A stretch of DNA of 39,076 bases from CADEEN01 sp031379365 (GTDB lineage Bacteria; Pseudomonadota; Gammaproteobacteria; Burkholderiales; Burkholderiaceae_C): assembly GCA_031379365.1 (NCBI GenBank), contig JANNFB010000040.1, positions 1-39,076 on the forward strand, given 5' to 3'. Under the pieces are notes generated by a model. The model searched no databases and had not been told where the DNA came from. It was given only the letters and a program-made list of their open reading frames with translations. The translations under genes and the position numbers were made by a program. This document shows positions 24,391 through 32,547 of this stretch, piece after piece (within the stretch, counting starts at the first letter, position 1; each line of letters starts with the position of its first letter).

Positions 24391-24498
24391 GCCGGGGCCG
24401 CCGGGTGCCCGCCGCAGCGAAATCAAGGGGGAGCCCGGGGCGAAGCCCAGGGCGGAGGACATTCGCGGAGGCGGGCGCCCGGTGGCCCCGGCCGGCGC
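24391..24498 (-). repeat. 110-bp hairpin repeat, copy B
   Basis: The reverse complement is about 94 percent identical by eye to 9786-9896, including the core CGAATGTCCTCCGCCCTGGG. The arms CCGGGTGCCCGCC and GGCGGGCGCCCGG are near-perfect inverted repeats. Confidence 0.75.
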
Positions 24499-24578
24499 AG
24501 TGCGGGAACGCGCGAGAACCGAAGGCCGCAATGCGCCGCTCACGAGCGTGCCGCAGTGCAGACGCCCCAGGGTTGCGA

Positions 24579-25004
24579 CTATTCGTTCAGGCCCTTGCCG
24601 GGATAAGGGTGCATGCGCTGCCAATGCCGCGCAATATCCACGCGCCGCGTGATCCACACGTCCTCGCGCGCCATCAGGTAGTCCAGCAGCCGCTGCAGGC
24701 CCACCGCACGCGCGGGGTGGCCGATCAGCCGCATGTGCAGGCCCACCGACATCAGCCAGCGCCCGGCGTCTATCGGCACAAAGGTCTGCGAGGACTGTGC
24801 GTGACGTTCGAGTTCAAACACCGCCAGCGGCAACTGGGCAAGCGGCCGCTTGAGCGCCATCGACAGGCTGGGCCTGGCCGCGGGCCGGCCGTTGCCCGGG
24901 GCCGCCTCGGTGTATGCGCGCCCGGGTTCGGTCAGGCGGCAGAAGAACTCGCCGAACGGCTCGAAGGCCCGGGAGGTCAGCGGCTGCGCAGTGATGATCT
25001 TCGG
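24579..25004 (-). pseudogene. Chimeric allA-puuE relic of a ureide-degradation cluster
   Basis: One open frame carries two unrelated halves. The first (25004 to about 24756) is ureidoglycolate-lyase-like: IITAQPLTSRAFEPFGEFF, NGRPAARPSLS and LAVFELERHAQSSQTFVPID. The second (about 24755 to 24579) is the C-terminus of the polysaccharide-deacetylase-type allantoinase PuuE: LMSVGLHMRLIGHPARA, then VWITRRVDIARHW. Each half belongs to purine/allantoin catabolism, and in Burkholderiales these genes are neighbours. The simplest reading is a deletion that removed the end of allA, whatever lay between, and most of puuE, joining them in frame. The likely start codon (family wording MKIITAQPL) now reads CCG AAG, so translation is doubtful. 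Neither half is complete enough for activity. Confidence 0.78.
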
Positions 25005-25125
25005 TCTGCCATGGATCCAAGTGTCGCGCGAGAGTCGTGCAAGGCGCGTGCCACACCATCTGCGATCTTCTCGCTCGTCGGGAAGTCCGTCGGCGGGGGC
25101 TTCCGGGCCCCCCAGCCTGCCGCGC

Positions 25126-25143
25126 GCCGCCTTGCAGGGCGGC
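25126..25143 (-). terminator. Stem-loop after the lipoprotein gene
   Basis: GCCGCC and GGCGGC form a 6-bp stem with a 6-nt loop, 5 nt beyond the stop codon of the lipoprotein gene on the minus strand. There is no clear T-run, so it is a weak intrinsic terminator or an RNA-stability hairpin. Confidence 0.4.
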
Positions 25144-25148
25144 ACGCG

Positions 25149-26075
25149 TCAGTCCAGCAGGGACAGCCCCACCGCCGGGCCGCTGCCGCTGTTGTTGCGC
25201 GCGATGCCGAAGCCGACCGGGGTCAACGTGCCGGGCGCGGCGCCGTTCTGTTGACCGCGCAGGGTCGGGTGCGAGAGGTAGGCGGCAATGCGCGGGTTGG
25301 CGGGTGTGCCCGAGCTCGCTGGCCGGGTTGCGTTGGAGGTGAACTGTTCTTCGTAGTAGCTGGGAGCGCTGGTGGCCGCGGTGGTCAACCAGTTGCCCCA
25401 GGCCACCGGGCTGCTGCCAGGCTCGGCGGTCTGCGTGGTGACGGCGCCGACGGTTGTGACGCCGACGCTGGTGTAGTTCACGCCGTTCGCAGTCACCGGG
25501 CCGGCCACCAGGCCGGCGGCGCCGTTCAGGGCCACGGCCGAGCCCAGCCGCGCTGCGACGCTGGCGTTGCTGATGGCCAGCGTGGGGGCGAACGGGCATG
25601 CGCAGGTTTCCTGGGCGCCGTTGTTGTAGAGCGCGCGCACACCGCCCGCAGCGTTGACGATCAGGTAGGCCGTGTTGGCCCCGGTGGCGCTGTCGTACTT
25701 GGCGAAGGTCAAGCCCCAGTTGTCGGGCTGAAAGTAGTACAGCACGCGTCGTTCGTCCTCCGTGCTCGTCGGCACCAGACTGAACAGCACGGCGTCGCCG
25801 TTCGCGGCGTTTAGCCACTGCAGGCTGCCGTCGGCCTGAATGCGCAGCTTGCGCTGCAATGCCACCGTGCTGCCGTTCGTCACGCAGCCCGCGACGCTGT
25901 AAATGCCGGGCTGGATCAAGCCACTGGCCAAGGCCGTCACCTGGCCCATCGGCCCGGTCGGCGCCGCGGCGGCGGGATCGTCGTCGCCGCCGCCGCAGGC
26001 TGCCAGCAGGGCGGCCAACAAGGGCGCGACGAGCAAGAGGCTGAGCGGGTGGCGCGGATCGGGGGCGGGGGTCAT
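25149..26075 (-). CDS. Putative lipoprotein, unknown function
   Basis: This 308-aa protein starts with a lipoprotein signal (PLSLLLVAPLLAALLAAC, lipobox Cys27) followed by a flexible GGGDDD linker. It is therefore expected to be lipid-anchored, in the outer or inner membrane. The rest is rich in Ala, Gly, Thr and Asn, with beta-type segments (YLIVNAAGGVRALYNNG, SVGVTTVGAVTTQ) and a CAC pair near 160. I do not recognise a family. ATG 26075 has AAGGA 6 nt upstream. The next upstream gene is a divergent GGDEF-EAL protein. Confidence 0.82.
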   Translation of the reverse strand: MTPAPDPRHPLSLLLVAPLLAALLAACGGGDDDPAAAAPTGPMGQVTALASGLIQPGIYSVAGCVTNGSTVALQRKLRIQADGSLQWLNAANGDAVLFSLVPTSTEDERRVLYYFQPDNWGLTFAKYDSATGANTAYLIVNAAGGVRALYNNGAQETCACPFAPTLAISNASVAARLGSAVALNGAAGLVAGPVTANGVNYTSVGVTTVGAVTTQTAEPGSSPVAWGNWLTTAATSAPSYYEEQFTSNATRPASSGTPANPRIAAYLSHPTLRGQQNGAAPGTLTPVGFGIARNNSGSGPAVGLSLLD

Positions 26076-26250
26076 GGGGTTTCCTTCGGTTGGTGGAGGC
26101 AGCGCACTGTCCGAGACCACCGACCCGCGCGCCACTGTCCACTGGTTCAGTCGCAGCAGCCGTGAGGTGCCGAAACCGGCCCCGGCGTGATCCAGTGCAC
26201 AGGGTGTCTGCGCGCCTCAAGTCGACGCTGGGGTGGCCGACAACAGCGGC

Positions 26251-27756
26251 ATGCCTCTCGATCCCGAAATCGTTCTCGGCCTGGCGTTTTGCGGCCTGCT
26301 CGCGTCACTCGCATTGGGTACCCTCTACTGGCGCCAGACCCGCCGCGGCGATCGCCTGCAGCGCAGCTTGCGTGCCGCCCACTCCCGCGCCAGCGATGCC
26401 GAGTTGCGCGACGCCGCGACTGGGGCGCTGTCGCGGCGCGGCCTGGACGATGCCCTGGCCACCCTGTCCCAGCGCAATGGCGCCGCCCCGCTGACCGCAC
26501 TGTGCGTTGGCCTGGATGCGTTCCGCCTGCTGCAGGACACGCATGGGGCGGCCTGCGTCGACCCCTTGCTGCTGGCGGTGGCCAAGCGCCTGTCGGCGGT
26601 CGGCGAATCGCGCCGGGCCATTGCCCGCGTTGGCACCGACGAGTTCGTCCTGATTTCCCGTGCCAGCGTGACCGAAGGCTTGGCGCTGGCGCAGCGATTG
26701 CGGGCCGAGCTGGCTCAGCCGTTCACGATCGAGGGCCACGAGATCCGCCTCACGGCCTCGGTCGGTGTTGCCGCCGGGGCCGCAGCCGAGGCGCCGCAAG
26801 TGGTGGCCCGCGCGGCCAACGCCATGCGCGCCGTGATGCAGGCCGGCGGCGACGACCACGCCGAGTTCGACCCGCGCATGGCCGCCGACCAGCGCGACCA
26901 GGCCGAGCTGGTGCGTGACTTGCGGCATGCGATCGAGCGCAAGGAGTTCGAGCTCTTCTACCAACCCAAGGTCGACAGCCAAAGTCTGCAGGTCACCGCG
27001 GCCGAGGCCCTGCTGCGCTGGCGCCACCCGCGCCGCGGCATGGTCAGCCCGGCGATCTTCATTCCGCTGGCCGAGCGCCACGGCCTGATCGGCGAGATCG
27101 GCAACTGGGTGCTGGACGAGGCCCTCCGGCAGGCCGCAGTCTGGCGCAAGGGCGGGCTGCGCATGCGCGTGGCGATCAACGTCTCGGGCTACCAGATGCG
27201 GCAGGACGACTTCGCCGCCCGACTCGAACGGGGCCTGCGCAGCCATGGCCTGCAGGCCGAGCGCTTCACCTGTGAGATCACGGAGAGTGTGGCGATGGAA
27301 GACACGGTGGTGGCGCATCGCGCCTTCGCCCGCCTGGGCCGGCTCGGCGTGCACGTCTCGATCGACGACTTCGGCACCGGCCATTCCAGCCTGGCGTCTC
27401 TGCGCCGCCTGCCGGCCAGTGAGTTGAAGATCGACCGCGCCTTCGTTGCCGACCTGGGCGAGAGTGCCGAGGCGCGCAGCATCGTGCAGGCGATCTTGCA
27501 GATGGCCCACTCGCTGCGCCTGCGCGTGGTGGCGGAAGGCGTCGAGACCGAGGCCCAGCGCGACTTCCTGATGGTTCAAGGCTGCGACGAGATGCAGGGT
27601 TACCTGTTTGCCAAGCCGATGAGTGCTCGCGCCCTCGGCCTGTGGGCGATGGATGGGCCGAGCACGCTGGCGCAGACCTTCAGCTCGTCCCTGTTCAAGG
27701 ACACCCTGCCGCTGGCCAACGGCCAAGCGCCCACGCAAGTGATGACCCGGGCCTGA
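26251..27756 (+). CDS. GGDEF-EAL protein, probable c-di-GMP phosphodiesterase
   Basis: This is a protein of about 501 aa with an N-terminal membrane helix (PEIVLGLAFCGLLASLALGTLYW), a GGDEF domain whose signature is GTDEF (near residue 129), and an intact EAL domain. EAL residues seen include AAEALLRW, the NVSGYQM Asn, CEITESV, SIDDFGTGHSSL, ELKIDRAFV, VVAEGVET and QGYLFAKPM, so c-di-GMP hydrolysis is expected. The GGDEF half is probably regulatory, since the first Gly is replaced. The start is uncertain: ATG 26251 places the helix at the N-terminus, while GTG 26233 adds six residues. Neither has a strong Shine-Dalgarno. It converges on the ProQ/FinO gene. Confidence 0.9.
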   Translation: MPLDPEIVLGLAFCGLLASLALGTLYWRQTRRGDRLQRSLRAAHSRASDAELRDAATGALSRRGLDDALATLSQRNGAAPLTALCVGLDAFRLLQDTHGAACVDPLLLAVAKRLSAVGESRRAIARVGTDEFVLISRASVTEGLALAQRLRAELAQPFTIEGHEIRLTASVGVAAGAAAEAPQVVARAANAMRAVMQAGGDDHAEFDPRMAADQRDQAELVRDLRHAIERKEFELFYQPKVDSQSLQVTAAEALLRWRHPRRGMVSPAIFIPLAERHGLIGEIGNWVLDEALRQAAVWRKGGLRMRVAINVSGYQMRQDDFAARLERGLRSHGLQAERFTCEITESVAMEDTVVAHRAFARLGRLGVHVSIDDFGTGHSSLASLRRLPASELKIDRAFVADLGESAEARSIVQAILQMAHSLRLRVVAEGVETEAQRDFLMVQGCDEMQGYLFAKPMSARALGLWAMDGPSTLAQTFSSSLFKDTLPLANGQAPTQVMTRA

Positions 27757-27787
27757 GGCCCACTGCCCCGCGCGCGCTGCCTGCCGG

Positions 27788-29008
27788 TCAGCGGCGATTG
27801 CCTCCGCGCGGCTGCAACGACGCGGGAGACGCCGGTGCTGGCGAACCGCGCTCCGCCTGCGCCTGCTTCAGCGCCGCATCCAAGGCCGCTTCCGTCAGTC
27901 CCTTGAGGGCGCAGAAGTTGGCTTTGCTCAAGGGGCTGGACTCGAAGTTGCGCAGCAGCATGGCGCGCTCGCGCTGGGCCGGGTCAGCGGGCAGGGCCGG
28001 GGCGGTGTCCACGCGAGGCGACGGGGGCACCATGACCTGGCGCGGCGCAGGCCGGTGGGGTGGCGTGTGCTCGGTTCGCGGCCCGCGGTCGGCGTGCTGC
28101 GGCGGGCGCGGTGGACGCGGCGGACGTGATGGACGCTCGCCGGATGGCGCTGGCTGGTCCGGGCTCCGCGCTTCGCGGTACTCGGGACGGGGCGCGTCGC
28201 TGCGCGGCGCATCGCCACGCGGCCGTTGCGGCGGGCGCACTGGGGGGCGGTTGTCGGGTCGCCGTTCAGGGCGCATCTCGGGCCGTGCGCTGGCACTGTG
28301 ATCTGGCGCGGCGTCGGGCGCAGTGGCTTGGGCCGCCTCGCCTTCACGCGCGGGCGGCCGCTCGCGCCGCGGCGGCCGCAGGGCCGCGCGCCGCTCGGCC
28401 GCCAGCGCTTGCCGGCGGGCCAGTTCGTCGCGGGCCAGCTGGCGGTGCTCTTCGCTGATGTCGCCGGCGGCCTCACCGTCGAGGTCCAGGCGCTGCGGCG
28501 CGTTCACCAGTGCTTTGAGGTAAGCAGTGGTGGTGGTGTAGCGGCTGAAGAAGATGCCCAGCACGCGCTTGCTGAAGAGGCCGGGCGCGCGAGCCTGAAT
28601 GTCGGCATGGATGCGCAGCTTGATGGGCTTGGCCGGGCCGGGTGCCCCGGGCGCCGCGGCAGCGAACAAGGCGGGGAAGAGCTCGGCCAGGCGCGCACCG
28701 GTGGCCGCAGGAGACATCTCGGGCGCGGCAGGGGCGGCGGCCGGCGCGGCGCCATCCGCAGGTGTGGCGACCGTGCCCGGTTCCTCGGCCGCGCTCGATG
28801 CGATGGGCGCCGATGCCTCCAGCGGTGTGTCCACCGGCAGCTCGCGCAACTGGTCGGGCACGGTGTCCGGCGCGTCGTCGCGCGTGCCGTCATTCGCCGT
28901 GCCGGCTTCGGCGTGCTGCACCGTGCTTTCGAGGGCCACGGGGCTGGCCGCGGCGGGCGCATCGGCGGGCGCCTCGTTGCCTGCGGCGGATGGGGGCTCT
29001 GGGTTCAT
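27788..29008 (-). CDS. ProQ/FinO-domain RNA-binding protein with long disordered region
   Basis: This is a 406-aa protein. Residues about 115-225 form a FinO/ProQ domain (LAELFPALF, PIKLRIHADIQARAP, KRVLGIFFSRYTTTTAYLKAL, HRQLARDELARRQ), which binds structured RNAs. It is preceded by an acidic Ala/Pro-rich tail and followed by about 130 residues rich in Arg and Pro. A short C-terminal helical unit ends it (AMLLRNFESSPLSKANFCALKGL). Standard ProQ is about 230 aa; this one belongs to the longer Burkholderiales type. It is a candidate global sRNA chaperone. ATG 29008 is chosen because an upstream in-frame extension would overlap the divergent LysE start. Confidence 0.88.
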   Translation of the reverse strand: MNPEPPSAAGNEAPADAPAAASPVALESTVQHAEAGTANDGTRDDAPDTVPDQLRELPVDTPLEASAPIASSAAEEPGTVATPADGAAPAAAPAAPEMSPAATGARLAELFPALFAAAAPGAPGPAKPIKLRIHADIQARAPGLFSKRVLGIFFSRYTTTTAYLKALVNAPQRLDLDGEAAGDISEEHRQLARDELARRQALAAERRAALRPPRRERPPAREGEAAQATAPDAAPDHSASARPEMRPERRPDNRPPVRPPQRPRGDAPRSDAPRPEYREARSPDQPAPSGERPSRPPRPPRPPQHADRGPRTEHTPPHRPAPRQVMVPPSPRVDTAPALPADPAQRERAMLLRNFESSPLSKANFCALKGLTEAALDAALKQAQAERGSPAPASPASLQPRGGNRR

Positions 29009-29096
29009 GGGGCGCGATTGTCGTTCAGCCGCGGCGCGCAGGCCAGGCGCGCGAAGCATCCTGTAATCTGCGGGCCTGCCCACCTGCCAGGCTCCC

Positions 29097-29711
29097 ATGT
29101 TCGGCATCAGCGACTTCACCGCCTTCAGCGCTTCCATCCTGCTCTTCCTGGCCTTGCCCGGGCCGGGCACGTTCGCGCTGCTGACCTCGACCGCGAAGGG
29201 CGGCTTTCGCGCCGGTGCGGCCGCCACCTTCGGCGTCATCGCCGGCGACCAAGTGCTGCTGTGGCTGGCCGTGGCCGGCGTCGCGGCGCTGCTGGCCGCT
29301 CATCCCGTGGCCTTCAAGGCGGTGCAGTACGCCGGTGCGGCCTACCTGGCCTGGATCGGGCTGCGGCTGCTGTTCGCGCGCGGTGACGCCAGCGCGTCGC
29401 CGGTGCATATCGAGCCGCGTGACTACGCCCGTCAGGCCTTCTTCATCACCCTGCTCAACCCCAAGGCGATCGTTTTCTACATGGCGTTCTTTCCGCTCTT
29501 CATCGACCCGGCCACCCACCGCGGCCTGCCGACCTTCGCGGCAATGGCGATCACCATCGCCCTCATCACCGCGCTCTACTGCCTGACGCTGTGCGCCTTT
29601 GCCAACGCGGTGGCCGCCAAGGTGCGCGCGCATCGCCGCGTCGCGCGTTGGCTGGAGCGCTTGGCCGGTGTGTTCCTGATCGGCTTCGGCCTGCGCCTGG
29701 TGCGCGATTGA
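29097..29711 (+). CDS. LysE/RhtB family amino-acid exporter
   Basis: This 204-aa inner-membrane protein has about six hydrophobic segments and the LysE signature near the start: ASILLFLALPGPGTFALLTST with the conserved PGPxxF. GFRAGAAATFGVIAGDQVLL, YLAWIGLRLLF and FITLLNPKAIVFYMAFFP (Asn-Pro-Lys) follow as in the family. The exported solute is not deducible. It is 15 nt upstream of parA on the same strand, so it is likely cotranscribed with it. Confidence 0.92.
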   Translation: MFGISDFTAFSASILLFLALPGPGTFALLTSTAKGGFRAGAAATFGVIAGDQVLLWLAVAGVAALLAAHPVAFKAVQYAGAAYLAWIGLRLLFARGDASASPVHIEPRDYARQAFFITLLNPKAIVFYMAFFPLFIDPATHRGLPTFAAMAITIALITALYCLTLCAFANAVAAKVRAHRRVARWLERLAGVFLIGFGLRLVRD

Positions 29712-29726
29712 TGCGAGACTGAGCGC

Positions 29727-30500
29727 GTGCCAAAGATCTTCTGCATTGCGAACCAAAAGGGCGGGGTCGGCAAGACCACCACCACCGTCAACCTCGCTGC
29801 GGGCTTGGCCAAGGTCGGCCAGCGCGTGCTGGTGGTCGACCTCGACCCGCAGGGCAACGCCACGATGGGCTCGGGCATCGACAAGCGCAAGCTCGAGCTC
29901 AGCACCTATGACGTGCTGCTCGAGTCCGCCAGCATCGCCGAGGCCGTGCAGCGCAGCGAGAAGGGCGGCTATGCCGTGCTCGGCGCGAACCGCGAGTTGT
30001 CGGGCGCCGAGGTCGAGTTGGTGCCGCTGGAGCGGCGCAACGAGCGCCTGCGCGATGCCCTCGCCGTGGCCGGCGCCGACTACGACTTCGTCCTCATCGA
30101 TTGCCCGCCGTCGCTGAGCATGCTCACGCTCAACGGCCTGTGCAGCGCGCACGGCGTGATCGTGCCGATGCAGTGCGAGTACTTCGCCCTCGAGGGCCTG
30201 AGCGATCTGGTCAACACCATCAAGCAGGTGCATGCCAACCTGAACCCGAAGTTGCAGGTGATCGGCCTGCTGCGCGTGATGTTCGATCCGCGCATCACGC
30301 TGCAGCAGCAGGTCAGCGCGCAGCTCGAAGCGCATTTCGGCGACAAGGTGTTCAAGGCCGTGATCCCGCGCAATGTGCGCCTGGCCGAGGCGCCGAGCTA
30401 CGGCCAGGCCGGCGTGGTGTTCGATCCTTTGTCCAAGGGTGCAATGGCCTACATCGAGTTCGCGCGCGAGATGGTCGAGCGCATCAAGACCTTGGCGTGA
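29727..30500 (+). CDS. parA: Chromosome-partitioning ATPase ParA (Soj)
   Basis: This is a 257-aa Walker-type ATPase. The deviant Walker A KGGVGKTTTTVNLA (11-24), VVDLDPQGNATMG, the Walker B FVLIDCPPSLSML and VIPRNVRLAEAPSYGQ are typical of chromosomal ParA/Soj, which acts with ParB and parS to segregate origins. It starts at GTG 29727. A GNAT gene overlaps its stop by four bases (GTGA). parB is at 34676-35581, about 4.2 kb away rather than adjacent. I found no parS-like 16-mer of the TGTTTCACGTGAAACA type in the window. Confidence 0.96.
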   Translation: MPKIFCIANQKGGVGKTTTTVNLAAGLAKVGQRVLVVDLDPQGNATMGSGIDKRKLELSTYDVLLESASIAEAVQRSEKGGYAVLGANRELSGAEVELVPLERRNERLRDALAVAGADYDFVLIDCPPSLSMLTLNGLCSAHGVIVPMQCEYFALEGLSDLVNTIKQVHANLNPKLQVIGLLRVMFDPRITLQQQVSAQLEAHFGDKVFKAVIPRNVRLAEAPSYGQAGVVFDPLSKGAMAYIEFAREMVERIKTLA

Positions 30501-31402
30501 ACCCCCCCCGCAGCGGCTTTGGCGCTCCCCCTGGCGACGGCACGGCGCCTTCAGCGCCTCCGGGCGTCGCTGGCGCACCGGCAAAGCCGGATCCGCGGCG
30601 GCCGCTGGACAGGAGGGCTCGTCTGGCCCCGAGCTTCGACCCTGTCCTGCTGTCACGGATCGAAGACGCCGGCCTCAACGCCAGCGCGCCGCCACAGCAG
30701 CGCTGGCTCGACGGCTGGCTGGTGCGCTTCTCGCCGGGCAAGGCCCAGCGGGCGCGCTGCATCAACGCGGTGGCTGCCGGCCGCTTGCCGCTCGCGCAGA
30801 AACTCGCGCTGGCGCAGGCGGTGTTCGACGAGGCCCAACTTCCAGCGGTGGTGCGCATCACACCCTTCAGCCAGCCGCGCGGCCTCGATGCCGAGCTGGC
30901 GGCGCTGGGCTGGGCGCGCATGGACGACACGCGCGTGATGGCCCTCGCTTCGATCGAGGCCCTGCCCGAGGAGCCCTTGCCCACAGGTCTGGTCTGGCAG
31001 ACGCTCGGCCACAGCGCCTTCGCGCAAGCCGTCGGTCAATTGCGAGGCTCACCCCTGTCGCAAAGCCAGGCGCATGCGCAGCGCCTCGAGATGTCGCCGG
31101 TGCCCTTCCAGGCGCTGGCGATTCGGCGGCAGGCCGATGGTGCCGTGCTGGCCTGCGGCCAGTTTGCCCGCGAGGCCGATCTGGTCGGCCTGTACGACGT
31201 GTTCACCGCCGAAGCGGCGCGCGGACAGGGCCTGGCCCGGCGCCTGTGCATCCGCTTGCTAACGCGGGCGCGGGACGAGGGCGCGCGAGCGGCCTACCTG
31301 CAGGTCGATGCCGCCAACCACGCTGCCCGCAGCCTGTATGCGCGGCTGGGTTTTGCCGATGGCTACGCCTACCACTACCGCACGCTGTCGCCGCGGCCCT
31401 GA
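30497..31402 (+). CDS. GNAT family N-acetyltransferase
   Basis: This is a 301-aa protein. The C-terminal part is a GNAT domain, with the acetyl-CoA loop ARGQGLARRLC, DVFTAEAARG before it, and YLQVDAANHAARSLYARLGF (motif B) after. The N-terminal half, LNASAPPQQRWLDGWLVRFSPG, is typical of a group of two-lobed acetyltransferases next to par genes in betaproteobacteria (recalled resemblance). GTG 30497 overlaps the parA stop (GTGA), so it is translationally coupled to parA. The first 50 residues are Pro/Arg-rich and may not all be used; a later start is possible. The acceptor is unknown. Confidence 0.85.
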   Translation: MNPPRSGFGAPPGDGTAPSAPPGVAGAPAKPDPRRPLDRRARLAPSFDPVLLSRIEDAGLNASAPPQQRWLDGWLVRFSPGKAQRARCINAVAAGRLPLAQKLALAQAVFDEAQLPAVVRITPFSQPRGLDAELAALGWARMDDTRVMALASIEALPEEPLPTGLVWQTLGHSAFAQAVGQLRGSPLSQSQAHAQRLEMSPVPFQALAIRRQADGAVLACGQFAREADLVGLYDVFTAEAARGQGLARRLCIRLLTRARDEGARAAYLQVDAANHAARSLYARLGFADGYAYHYRTLSPRP

Positions 31403-31513
31403 GGCCCGCCTTGGCGCAGTTCTCGCACACAGTTGCGTTCATTCGATCGCGACGGAGGGTCGGCACCCGGCCCGTTGCCGACACTGACGAACTGCTCGCG
31501 ATACGGCGGCGCG

Positions 31514-31752
31514 GCAACGGGGCCGCCGGGCCGAGCGCAGCGCTTAGCTGAGGCGGTCTTCGCTTCGCTGCGACTGCCCTGCGCTGCTCGGCTTCGAGGC
31601 CCCGTCGCGAAACTCCCGCCGTTCGCTGCGCTCACTGTGGTCGGACAGTCGCGCCGAGTCAGTGCACGAAGCGCGCTGCGCGCGCAGGCCTCGAAGCCTG
31701 TGCTGCTCAGCGCCTCAGATGCGCGCTGCGCGCGACCTGGCGGCCCCGTTGC
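31514..31752. repeat. 30-nt inverted repeat pair
   Basis: The left arm, 31514-31543, starts GCAACGGGGCCGCCGGGCC. The right arm, 31723-31752, is its reverse complement with about four mismatches, ending GGCGGCCCCGTTGC. The spacer is 179 nt. Confidence 0.65.
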
Positions 31753-32010
31753 AGATACCGTGGTGGCCTGCGGAGTGAGCAACACCCATGCTCTTGCCCG
31801 CAAGGCGGCGGGCGGGGCCTGGGCAGGGCGAATCGGCGCCGCCGAGAAGCGCAGGCTGGCTGGCCGCGCGCGCACCCGCGCGCTCCGTGCTCTGCCTCGC
31901 TCCTGCGGTCCCACCACCGTGAGCGCAGCGAACGGCGGGAGTTCTGCAACGGGGCCGGCAAGCCGAGCATCGCAGGGCGCCCGCAGCGCAGCGAAGGGCC
32001 AGCCGTTTGA
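31552..32010. repeat. Long imperfect inverted repeat
   Basis: The arms are about 31552-31650 and 31910-32010. The best block is AACTCCCGCCGTTCGCTGCG (31614 onward) against its reverse complement near 31925-31951, extended on each side by GGCCCCGT and by CTGCTCGGCTT. Overall similarity is perhaps 70 percent by eye. Confidence 0.5.
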
Positions 32011-32137
32011 GCTCCGCCCAGGCCGCGCACGCCGCCTTGCTCGCGCCCATGCCAGCACGAAACAGCGGACGTACGCCAACGTCCGCAACGGGCCGAAAGC
32101 AGGCTACGGATCTCGCGCGAATGAAAGCGATGCCCGC

Positions 32138-32536
32138 TCAGCCAGGTGTTCGCCGCGCCACCATGTCGATCTCAACCCGAGCCCCCTTGGCCAGGCCGGT
32201 GACGCCGATGCAGGTACGCGCCGGTCGGCGCCCGGCCGCGAAGTAACTCGCGTAGACCGCGTTCATGGCCGCGTAGTCGGCATCGAAGTGGGTCAGGTAG
32301 ATGCGCGCCGACAGCACGTCGGCCAGGTCCAGGCCGCAGCCCTGCAGCACGACCTGCAGATTCTTCATCACCTGGTGCGTCTGCGCCTCGATGCCCTCGG
32401 GGTAAGGCGCGTCGATCGAGGTGCTGGTGAACGGCATCTGCCCGGTGATGAAGACCCAGCCGTCGGCCTCGACGGCATGGCTGAACGGCGCCACCGGGTC
32501 GGGCGCGCCGGCGATCATGTGAAAGATCGGTGGCAT
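32138..32536 (-). CDS. RidA family protein
   Basis: This 132-aa member of the RidA/YjgF/UK114 family hydrolyses reactive enamine/imine intermediates of amino-acid metabolism. VEADGWVFITGQMPF, IEAQTHQVMKNLQVVLQGCG, YLTHFDADYAAMNAVY, and the active-site Arg in PARTCIGVTGL with the distal Glu in ARVEIDMVA are all present. The length is normal. It begins 11 nt after argC on the same strand, so the two likely form an operon. Confidence 0.93.
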   Translation of the reverse strand: MPPIFHMIAGAPDPVAPFSHAVEADGWVFITGQMPFTSTSIDAPYPEGIEAQTHQVMKNLQVVLQGCGLDLADVLSARIYLTHFDADYAAMNAVYASYFAAGRRPARTCIGVTGLAKGARVEIDMVARRTPG

Positions 32537-32547
32537 GACGCTGCGCG

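Larger units (their letters stand above)
23980..24578. other. Intergenic region with paired hairpin repeats
   Basis: No gene is supported in these 599 nt. From 24180 to 24500 it contains two copies of a repeat also seen at 9786-9896, one on each strand (24250-24335 and 24391-24498). It also has the GAAAGGCGGCTCGC motif at 24182 that flanks the other copy. The long frames on both strands here are GC-driven and unlike any protein I know. 23980-24170 holds nothing recognisable. Confidence 0.6.
31403..32137. other. Gene-free 735-nt stretch with nested inverted repeats
   Basis: I see no gene on either strand. The stretch contains a 30-nt inverted pair (31514-31543 with 31723-31752, about 26 of 30 matching). 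It also has a longer, looser pair: 31552-31650 resembles the reverse complement of 31910-32010, including GAACGGCGGGAGTT/AACTCCCGCCGTTCGCTGCGC. The words GCTGCGC and GCGCAGC recur throughout. The long frames here are typical GC-biased artefacts. It lies where parA and parB are split. Confidence 0.6.

Noticed and set aside
24145..24606. Plus-strand frames of about 150 aa in the 24.2-24.6 kb gap
   Set aside because: They coincide with the hairpin repeat elements, which also occur at 9.8 kb in the opposite direction, so they are translations of repeats rather than genes.
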